From Candidatus Aerophobota bacterium (GTDB lineage: Bacteria > Aerophobota > Aerophobia > Aerophobales > JAGGXI01), in assembly GCA_021163155.1 (NCBI GenBank), contig JAGGXI010000007.1:1-11863 (forward strand): a stretch of 11,863 bases of DNA, written 5' to 3'. Under the pieces are notes generated by a model. The model was given only the letters and a program-made list of their open reading frames with translations. It searched no databases and was not told the DNA's origin. Every line of letters starts with the position of its first letter. The first letter of the stretch is position 1. Below, one piece after another: positions 6,042-11,863 of this stretch. The position numbers and the translations under genes are program-made.

Positions 6042-6090
6042 GTAAATGGGATAAAACTTTTACTCCTCATTTTCCTCATTTACTTATTCA
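6042..6090. repeat. downstream part of the duplicated sprA 3' region
   Basis: GTAAATGGGATAAAACTTTT and the following pyrimidine-rich run match 7182-7263 closely, except that about 33 bases present in the 7182 copy are absent here. The match continues without a break into the coding remnant at 6091. Confidence 0.8.
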
Positions 6091-6258
6091 CTAAAACCTC
6101 ACCTCGACGCATATTGATGCTCCATAAGAATAGCAGCTTTTGCTTATATCTACCTTATCTTTAAGATAGGAACCTTCAATTCCTAATTTCATTAAAAGAT
6201 TTTTTTCTATTTCATACTCCATACCTGTAAATAAGGTATATTTTAAGTTATCTTTGTC
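6091..6258 (-). pseudogene. 3' fragment of a second sprA-like gene
   Basis: The minus strand encodes 55 residues plus stop, from KDNLKYTLFTGMEYEIEKN to SICVEVRF. It aligns without gaps to the last 55 residues of the sprA-like protein at 7264-11808 with 6 differences (about 89%). At the DNA level there are 14 mismatches in roughly 170 bases, 7 of them silent, which hints that it was under protein-level selection before being cut off. Upstream of 6258-6260 the similarity stops abruptly. It is the C-terminal end of the outer-membrane barrel, without start or N-terminal domains, so it is non-functional. It could be the old 3' end displaced by an insertion, or the last trace of a tandem paralogue. 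Confidence 0.9.
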
Positions 6259-6260
6259 AA

Positions 6261-6416
6261 CCAACTCATCTTATTAGATTTTTAAAATATCTTAAAATCC
6301 GTAATATTTGCACTAATAACGATCTATATAAGAAGAGAAAGATTAATTTCAAAATCACAGATTCCACATTTAAGCTGTAGTTATCCTTACACTATTAAGG
6401 TTGATCGGTAAAGTAA
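6261..6416. other. AT-rich spacer, no gene seen
   Basis: Lies between the truncated sprA remnant and the palindromic repeat. All frames are short and none looks protein-like. It marks one edge of the segment inserted between the two sprA 3' ends. Confidence 0.4.
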
Positions 6417-6502
6417 GGTAGCCGCAACCTTCAGGTTGCGCTGTTTTACGCAGGCTCTGAGCCTCGCGGCTACCATTTTTTTCGTGCAAAAGTTAGTTGA
6501 CA
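6417..6502. repeat. compound palindromic (REP-like) element
   Basis: GGTAGCCGC (6417-6425) and GCGGCTACC (6466-6474) form an outer 9-bp inverted repeat. It encloses two smaller hairpins: GCAACCT-TC-AGGTTGC and AGGCT-CTG-AGCCT. The predicted shape is a three-way cloverleaf-like fold. The right half plus the following TTTTTTCGTGCAAAAGTTRG and TTGACA is shared with 1713-1770, showing a dispersed family whose inner stems vary. Confidence 0.75.
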
Positions 6503-6524
6503 AGACAAAGAGTTGTTATATGTT
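6497..6524 (+). promoter_or_regulatory. weak promoter candidate at the end of the palindromic element
   Basis: TTGACA (6497-6502), 16-base spacer, TATGTT (6519-6524). It would drive the plus-strand DUF4258/YgiT module starting at 6655. The TTGACA belongs to the repeat family itself (also at 1763-1768), so the repeat may carry a mobile -35 box. Confidence 0.3.
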
Positions 6525-6654
6525 AAAAGTAAAATTATAATTCCAGTGAATTCTTAATTCCTCAAAACCTTTATTGAACAGACATAAGGTACCTGCGTAA
6601 GAGAGTAAAACCCGTATATATTAGAAAGAACGAAATATAATTTAGGAAGTAGAA

Positions 6655-6820
6655 TTGGATGTAGAAAAGATAAAGAAGCTCATTACTAAAGAGAAATACG
6701 AGTTCTTAAAACATGCTGAAAGGGAACGCGAACTTGATATGATATCTACCAATGAGATAGAAAATGCCCTGAAAAACTGTGAAATCATAGTGGACTAAAA
6801 ATTACAAGAGGAGGAGATAA
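6655..6820 (+). pseudogene. DUF4258 protein gene with internal deletion
   Basis: TTG 6655, preceded by AGGAAG at five bases, starts a 47-aa frame ending at TAA 6796-6798: MDVEKIKKLITKEKYEFLKH, then AERERELDMISTNEIENALK and NCEIIVD. This is the N-terminal half of a DUF4258 protein (helix, His-Ala motif, EIENAL..CEIIxD). The usual second half (DYP-D..GPSCL, VV/CSYP, VYEPDPxxW) is absent. In another frame the end of the family survives: AAT TAC AAG AGG AGG AGA TAA at 6800-6820 reads NYKRRR-stop, like the FKKRRR-stop tail of the first copy at 370. About 40 codons seem to have been deleted, with a frameshift. The basic tail codons double as the Shine-Dalgarno of the next gene. Probably inactive. 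Confidence 0.75.
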
Positions 6821-6824
6821 CTTT

Positions 6825-7073
6825 ATGCCTCGAATCTATCATAAATGTCATTTTTGTGGTGGGAAAGTATTAGAAAGAAGAATCATAGTAGATTATCGCT
6901 GGGGAGATGAACTAATTGCTGTGATCAAGAATGTCCCCGCTGGAGTATGCCAGATTTGCGGGGAGCAATACTTCAAAGCAGAGATTGTAAAAGAGATGGA
7001 GAAGCTGGTACATTCAAAGGAAAAACCCAAGAAAACAATCCATGTTCCCTTAAGAGAACTGACAGTAGTTTAG
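6825..7073 (+). CDS. YgiT-type zinc-finger (MqsA-like) antitoxin protein
   Basis: An 82-aa protein with zinc-binding pairs C8/C11 (CHFC) and C42/C45 (CQIC) and the family motif NVPAGVCQICGEQYF. The C-terminal part is a basic helix ending PLRELTVV, the same layout as the protein at 137-367, to which it is only distantly similar (roughly 35-40% by eye). The two modules are therefore separate acquisitions or old paralogues rather than a recent duplication. Like the first copy it lacks the helix-turn-helix of full MqsA. The strong GGAGGAG before the ATG lies in the surviving tail of the damaged DUF4258 gene. Expected role: antitoxin or partner of DUF4258, now without an intact neighbour. Confidence 0.85.
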   Translation: MPRIYHKCHFCGGKVLERRIIVDYRWGDELIAVIKNVPAGVCQICGEQYFKAEIVKEMEKLVHSKEKPKKTIHVPLRELTVV

Positions 7074-7159
7074 TCTATATTAGACCAAAAAAGGTAGGCA
7101 AAACAACTCGTCGTTTCACTCCTCAAACATAAATTTTTCTTTTTCCTTAACTCGAAGAC

Positions 7160-7183
7160 ACCTGTCTGCGTGTTCGCACAGGT
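7160..7183. other. short stem-loop
   Basis: ACCTGT...ACAGGT with an inner GCG/CGC pair set and a TGTT loop. It lies at the exact point where the duplicated sprA downstream sequence begins (7182). It may be part of a dispersed repeat; there is no T-run for termination. Confidence 0.4.
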
Positions 7184-7437
7184 AAATGGGATAAAACTTT
7201 TACTCCTTATTTTCCTTATTTACTTATTTTCCCCATCCACTCATTTACTCATTTACTTATTTACTAAAACCTTACCTCAACGCATATTGATACTCTATAA
7301 GAATAGCAGCTTTTGCTTATATCTACCTTATCTTTAAGATAGGAGCCTTCAATCCCCAATTTCATTGAAAAATTCTTCTCTATTTCATACTCCATCTCTG
7401 TAAATAAGGTATATTTTAAGTTATCTTTGCCAATTAT
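7182..7437. repeat. duplicated sprA 3' region, resident copy
   Basis: Corresponds to 6042-6260. It covers the last 55 codons of the sprA-like gene and 82 downstream bases. The two copies are direct repeats flanking a 921-bp segment (6261-7181) that holds the palindromic element and the second toxin-antitoxin module. Confidence 0.85.
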
Positions 7438-10400
7438 CCCTGGGGAGTAATATTTCTTTTCTGTATCCACATTAACTCCTGATGAAAAGTGCACCCTATC
7501 TTTAAAATATACTTTCCAGTTAAAAATTGGTATTCTTATCTTCCAGGGGAAAAGCACATAATAATCCGCCTTAAGGGTGTAACCATCGGAAGAATCTCTT
7601 AAAATTCTCTCTCTTTCATAATACTCTTCTTTGCTCTGGGTGGAGGTATAATTAAGAGTAAGAGTAAAATTATGAGATTTTTTAAAAATACCTTTCCACG
7701 TTAAAGAAGGCTGATAAGCTATCTTGTGAGATATATTCTCTTTATTGGTTGTTTTTTGAGCGTACTCCAATGTTAAAAGAGAACTTTTAAACGATCTCAA
7801 GGAGAATTTATCTAAAAAAGGAGTTTTTAAGAGGTCGAAATCAAGAGTTATATCAGGCCAGCTTTCAACTTCCGTAATATAAGGGGTTGTTATTCTTATC
7901 TTCTCTTCTTTAAATATACTATAATTAGAGCCAACATCAAGAAAATCAAGGGGCGTCCATATCTCTCTTATACTGAAATTTCTCCTCTCTAAGGTTAATT
8001 TTGTCCTTCCATCCTTTAAATCCGTCTCCTTTAATCCAAGTTGTGAAATGAGGTCTAAGGTGGTAGTAGTGTCTTCATAAATATCCTCTCTCTCTATTTT
8101 ATAAACAGAATAAAATTTAAGGGTATTAAAGAGCTTTAATTTTGGGAAAAATACTTGCATATCTAGAGGAAGACCAAGGTGAGCTTGAGAATGAGTGTAG
8201 ATATCTCTTTTATTATAATTGGATGAGAAGAAACCATTCTCCTTATATCCGCCATCAAAGTTAATATCGGGAGTTAGGTTAAGAAAGCTAACTCGAGAGG
8301 TCAAACTTAATTTCTCCTCCTTTAACTTTGGCATTTTCCCTTCGTTATTTTTTTGATTTATTATATTCTGTGAGTAAGTAGGATTTACACTTAAATTTTT
8401 CAAAGGATTAAAGGGGAGATTGATTCTTAATCTTCTTGCCTCTTCTCTTTTTTGGCCTCCTTTGGAATCAATATCATCTTTATCTATTAACTGATAGCGA
8501 GTTTCAATGGATGAAGGTAAAAGCGAGAAATGATGGGGATTCTCATATTTAAATAGGCCCTCATAGGCCTCTTCTATCTTTCTCTTTTGAGAAGATTGGT
8601 AATCAGTAACGCTATTTTTTTTCTTTAAAATTACCTCAGGCCAGGCAGGGAAAAGAAAATTTACCTCATAATCTTTTACTTCTCTAATTACTTTGCCTAA
8701 CTCAAGACTGCTTAAATCTGTCCCTCGTGTGGATAAAGTATTTTTCTCTTCCTTGCTCCAATTTAAAAAAAGGGGAATGGATTTTGTTAAGGAAAGTTTT
8801 GCTCCTATCCGATTTAGCTGCAGCCCCTGGTTTTTAAGAGGCTCTCCTATAGTGTGGAATGCAGGGTTCATCTCCTTATATTCTGCATTTAAAAAAGAAT
8901 CTCCAGAATCTATTTTTAGTCCTACTCTTTTAGCTAAACCTTTACTTTTAATGACATCGGAGAGGAAAATATCGTCTACATATATTTTCCCTTTTAGTAT
9001 ATCATTTGATTCATTCTTAATTTCTATTCGCAGTTGATTTATATCCTCAAAGGAAGGATTGCCATAAGAGGTAAGATTCTGCAAAGGGACACTTATTAAC
9101 TGCCAGCCATCATAGTTAATTTTACTTTGGGTAGTATAATAATTGCCCCCTTCCTCTACATCAGAACCTATTCGAAGATAAATATTTTCTCCATTTTTAT
9201 CGCCATATATCCAAAAATTTAAGTTTCTATAACAAGAAAAATCTCTGGGATTAATATAGGTCTCTTGAACCCAACCTTTCTGTTGAGGCTCTAAATTGTA
9301 GATTAAGGAAAAAGCCCCTTCTTTTCTCCATTTACTCTCGCTTGTCTTTGACTTTCTATGCATCCTCTCATAGTAATTTCGAAAATTATCATCAGCAAAA
9401 GGATTATACTCGGGATTATCCTCATTATTTACCGCTTTTGTCTCTAAATTGTAACTTTGCCATCGGTTTCCGGTGATTCCAATAAAGGCAAATTTAAGAG
9501 TTCCCGAAAGATTATCGCCTTCAATCCATAGCCGAAGATGCTTAACTAAAGAGCTAACTTCATCCCAGGAAAAGGGTGATATTCCTTCATTTAAGGGTAT
9601 ATCAAGCTTTCTCCATCCTGTCCAATCTTGATAGATTACTTGACTATAAGAGGTATACTTAATATTTAAAGCAGAATTCAACCTTCCATCCCCATTAAGG
9701 TCCTCTGTGTCCAATCTCCCATTACCCTCTCCTATATGCCTTCCCCCTATTTCAATTCCTGTATCCTCACCCGGATTAAGCTTTCCATCGCTATTTCTAT
9801 CCTCCGTATCTAACTTCCCATCTCCATCAGCATCCTCATTAACCACTCCCAGGTCGATATGCATAGTTTCACCGCCTCCATCCCCCTTAACCCAGAGTTC
9901 CAGATAGTTTCTTTGAGAAAGGTCAACTCCTGTAGGAGATATGGCATAAACAACACTATCCCAGTATTGAGAGCCGGGAAAATCATAATTAAGAGCAAGA
10001 ACTCTCTTTTTATCTTTACTCCACTCAGGGTTAATCTCATCACCCGGAATTTCCTCATCTGAAATTTCTATCTCATCTCTTTTATCTTCGGAAACATTTT
10101 GTGGTTTACTGCCTAATTGCCAATTATCTTTACTCATAGATAACTCATCACTAACTTTTGTAGACTCAAAGTCCTCTACCATAGCTCTATCAAAAGTATT
10201 TGGATTATACCTTCCCTGAGCCATTTCTCCAGAAATGGTTAAATTGAGGGGGATTTTCCTTTTTTGGAAGAGGAGGTGAGGAGAAAAATCAAAGTAGGTA
10301 TTTAAATCTATTACTTCATCAGAAGAAGGAGTAGATTCTAATGAAGGAACCTCTCTTGCAGAAAATGAATTTTGAGAAAGAAATGTAGAGCCCAAATGGA

Positions 10401-11808
10401 ATCTCTCGCCGGGATTAAACCCAAGTCTTGCCCCAAGGATGGTAGCTTTTCCACCTCCAAAAGGCATTAACTCATAATTGACCTTAATCTTTGCATCTTC
10501 TGGTATTCTCTCCGGATAAATAAAAGTTAAAAAACCTGAAGGGTAATCAATTATATAATCTGCATCACGTTTTAAGAGCTCCCCATTTAAATACACTCTT
10601 TCACTTTCGGGGATAACATCTGGTTTAAGTATGTAGGTATCTATACTGGATTCATACTCGGTATAAATAGTATAACGATGTATTCGTTGGGGAGGATAAG
10701 CCTGGGGAAAAGGTCTATTCGGCTCAGAAGATAGGGGTTTAGTAATCTTTATAATACCAAAGTCGTAATCTACCTCTACTTCATATTCTGATATTTGGGG
10801 GTTACTTAAATCAAAGAGAATGTTATCATTCAAGTCAAGAATATGCAAAACAAAGTCTTCCCGCTGAATCTTCCTCAAACCTAAAGAGTAGTAATTCTTA
10901 AATTCATACTTATCATAATAGATATCCTGTCCTTTTTTAATCATTCGATAACCTGTACTCGGGTATCTTGTTCCATTTTTATCCTTATAGGCAACGGCAA
11001 TAATATAGTTATCCTTTATATCTTTTTCAAACTTTATTATCCCCTTATCATTGTCAAAAAGATAATCTTCGCCTGGATACTCCTCATCAAAGTATCCCTC
11101 ATAAACATCACCATTTTCACCGCTAACTCTCATCCAGGTTGCAGACCCATTATTAGTGCCATCTTCATCATCTATATACACTTGAGTATTACCTGAGGCA
11201 AGAGGAAGGTGCGAGGAATCGAAATATAATTTGTAATATTTCCCTTTAAGATATACTGTGTCCGATATCTCCTTCTTTTTAAATATTTTTTTTCCTGTAA
11301 ATGTCTTGCTCTCAGAAATTCCTTCTATAACGCTCCCTATTCCTGTTAAACTAAAATCGCCCTCTCTCATCTCTACTTTAGCTCCGAAAAGACTCTTATT
11401 ATAGGCAACAAATTCGGTTCGGGGAAGGTCCAATTCAATATCTCCAAGGAGAGCCTCTTTAACAATCTCTCTTTCCTCTCCTTTATAATTTAAAGAGATT
11501 TTTCTCTGCTCAACTAAAGGAGCAGTATCGTCATAATTTACATCAACAAAAACTTTATTACCCATTTGCCCTTTTGCCTCAAGTTGCAGTTCTTGATTTA
11601 TTTCTGTTTGGGAAGAGGGGTTTTCTTCTAAAATGGTTTCATCTGGATTTAAATAATAGGTTTGCTCATATTTTAGCTCTATTAACTTACGGCCAATGAT
11701 TTTTACCTTTGGTTCAGCAGCATTTATATTTTTAAAGGAAAGAGATAAAAGGAAAGAAACTGAGAAAATTATAGCAATTTTTCGGTATTTTTTAGTTTTA
11801 GAAAACAA
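7264..11808 (-). CDS. sprA: SprA/Sov-like outer-membrane translocon protein, 1514 aa
   Basis: A TTG start with AAGGA seven bases upstream gives a signal peptide (basic MFSKTKKYRK, hydrophobic core, cleavage near residue 30-31, INA-AEP). The family signature is MVEDFE at residues 543-548, followed by DNWQLGSKP, matching the ...DDFEGS...W.LASTP motif of SprA. Around residues 630-950 are two carbohydrate-binding-like beta-sandwich regions (LELWVKGDGGGETMHIDLG; LNFWIYGDKNGENIYLRIGSD; GKIYVDDIFLSDV). Residues 658-712 contain aspartate-rich loops (DADGDGKLDTED, NSDGKLNPGED, NGDGRLNS) resembling calcium-binding repeats. The C-terminal ~550 residues look like amphipathic barrel strands and end VEVRF, a typical outer-membrane beta-signal. 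SprA is the giant barrel of type IX secretion; Bacteroidota members are about 2,300-2,500 aa, so this one is a reduced or divergent version. A duplicate of its 3' end lies downstream at 6091-6258. Assignment to the family is firm; function as a secretion pore is inferred. Confidence 0.8.
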   Translation of the reverse strand: MFSKTKKYRKIAIIFSVSFLLSLSFKNINAAEPKVKIIGRKLIELKYEQTYYLNPDETILEENPSSQTEINQELQLEAKGQMGNKVFVDVNYDDTAPLVEQRKISLNYKGEEREIVKEALLGDIELDLPRTEFVAYNKSLFGAKVEMREGDFSLTGIGSVIEGISESKTFTGKKIFKKKEISDTVYLKGKYYKLYFDSSHLPLASGNTQVYIDDEDGTNNGSATWMRVSGENGDVYEGYFDEEYPGEDYLFDNDKGIIKFEKDIKDNYIIAVAYKDKNGTRYPSTGYRMIKKGQDIYYDKYEFKNYYSLGLRKIQREDFVLHILDLNDNILFDLSNPQISEYEVEVDYDFGIIKITKPLSSEPNRPFPQAYPPQRIHRYTIYTEYESSIDTYILKPDVIPESERVYLNGELLKRDADYIIDYPSGFLTFIYPERIPEDAKIKVNYELMPFGGGKATILGARLGFNPGERFHLGSTFLSQNSFSAREVPSLESTPSSDEVIDLNTYFDFSPHLLFQKRKIPLNLTISGEMAQGRYNPNTFDRAMVEDFESTKVSDELSMSKDNWQLGSKPQNVSEDKRDEIEISDEEIPGDEINPEWSKDKKRVLALNYDFPGSQYWDSVVYAISPTGVDLSQRNYLELWVKGDGGGETMHIDLGVVNEDADGDGKLDTEDRNSDGKLNPGEDTGIEIGGRHIGEGNGRLDTEDLNGDGRLNSALNIKYTSYSQVIYQDWTGWRKLDIPLNEGISPFSWDEVSSLVKHLRLWIEGDNLSGTLKFAFIGITGNRWQSYNLETKAVNNEDNPEYNPFADDNFRNYYERMHRKSKTSESKWRKEGAFSLIYNLEPQQKGWVQETYINPRDFSCYRNLNFWIYGDKNGENIYLRIGSDVEEGGNYYTTQSKINYDGWQLISVPLQNLTSYGNPSFEDINQLRIEIKNESNDILKGKIYVDDIFLSDVIKSKGLAKRVGLKIDSGDSFLNAEYKEMNPAFHTIGEPLKNQGLQLNRIGAKLSLTKSIPLFLNWSKEEKNTLSTRGTDLSSLELGKVIREVKDYEVNFLFPAWPEVILKKKNSVTDYQSSQKRKIEEAYEGLFKYENPHHFSLLPSSIETRYQLIDKDDIDSKGGQKREEARRLRINLPFNPLKNLSVNPTYSQNIINQKNNEGKMPKLKEEKLSLTSRVSFLNLTPDINFDGGYKENGFFSSNYNKRDIYTHSQAHLGLPLDMQVFFPKLKLFNTLKFYSVYKIEREDIYEDTTTTLDLISQLGLKETDLKDGRTKLTLERRNFSIREIWTPLDFLDVGSNYSIFKEEKIRITTPYITEVESWPDITLDFDLLKTPFLDKFSLRSFKSSLLTLEYAQKTTNKENISHKIAYQPSLTWKGIFKKSHNFTLTLNYTSTQSKEEYYERERILRDSSDGYTLKADYYVLFPWKIRIPIFNWKVYFKDRVHFSSGVNVDTEKKYYSPGIIGKDNLKYTLFTEMEYEIEKNFSMKLGIEGSYLKDKVDISKSCYSYRVSICVEVRF

Positions 11809-11863
11809 AGAAAATTCCTTTTTAATATGGGGTCAGGTCTTCATTCTTCACATAAGCTAACCC
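11809..11863. other. upstream region of the sprA-like gene
   Basis: Contains the Shine-Dalgarno AAGGA for the TTG start and the 12-mer GGGGTCAGGTCT (11829-11840), the reverse complement of the motif at 996-1007. The promoter is not visible inside the window. Confidence 0.4.

Noticed and set aside
6249-6262. AGTTGGTTGACA shared between the broken edge of the sprA remnant (minus) and the repeat flank at 1757-1768
   Set aside because: A 12-base match is expected several times by chance in a window of this size, so it is not evidence for a common breakpoint sequence.
9707-10062. Three short frames around the aspartate-rich loops of the sprA-like gene
   Set aside because: All are shadows of the large gene, created by its skewed repeat-like codons.
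1-11863. tRNA, rRNA, integrase or transposase genes
   Set aside because: No cloverleaf, rRNA core motif, or recombinase/transposase catalytic motif was seen on either strand.

Overview
The window (about 35-40% GC by eye) looks like accessory-rich chromosome from an uncultivated diderm bacterium. The evidence for a diderm is a 1514-aa outer-membrane protein of the SprA/Sov type, a PorV/PorQ-type barrel, and a surface protein ending in a type IX-like C-terminal sorting domain. The intergenic DNA is full of palindromic repeats, octamer arrays and decayed toxin-antitoxin genes. That combination suggests a candidate phylum (Desantisbacteria-, Omnitrophota- or WOR-3-like) rather than a classical Bacteroidota genome, but no taxonomic marker gene is present and this is inference.

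Layout. (1) 1-910 holds toxin-antitoxin debris: an intact YgiT-type zinc-finger antitoxin-like gene (minus), its DUF4258 partner interrupted by one in-frame TAA (minus), and the 3' end of a TumE-like (DUF6516) gene (plus). (2) 1062-1235 encodes a 57-aa two-helix membrane protein. (3) 1236-2076 carries no convincing gene. It holds a roughly 207-bp tandem duplication built from GCAGGCT palindromes, a repeated spacer and TYTAATCC octamers. (4) 2077-4916 (minus) is a two-gene unit: a 5'-truncated surface protein (beta-helix remnant, Ig-like domains, C-terminal sorting domain) followed 10 bases later by the PorV-like barrel. (5) 4993-5961 holds two copies of a 193/194-bp element with an intrinsic terminator. 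Each copy lies just upstream, on the minus strand, of a gene start: one before an unknown 128-aa protein and one before the truncated surface gene. (6) 6042-7437 holds a displaced 3' fragment of a second sprA-like gene, palindromic repeats, and a second YgiT/DUF4258 module (plus) whose DUF4258 gene has an internal deletion. (7) 7264-11808 (minus) is the intact sprA-like gene.

How the genes fit together. In the known type IX system, SprA is the outer-membrane translocon, PorV is its partner that collects substrates, and substrates carry the C-terminal sorting domain. One window therefore encodes three components of a type IX-like export route, split by a mobile-looking segment. The most original signal is the duplicated leader-like element: the two copies differ, yet a 7-bp stem is preserved through wobble-compatible changes, as expected of a cis-acting RNA. 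The second is that both antitoxin-like genes are intact while both DUF4258 partners are broken, by different mutations.
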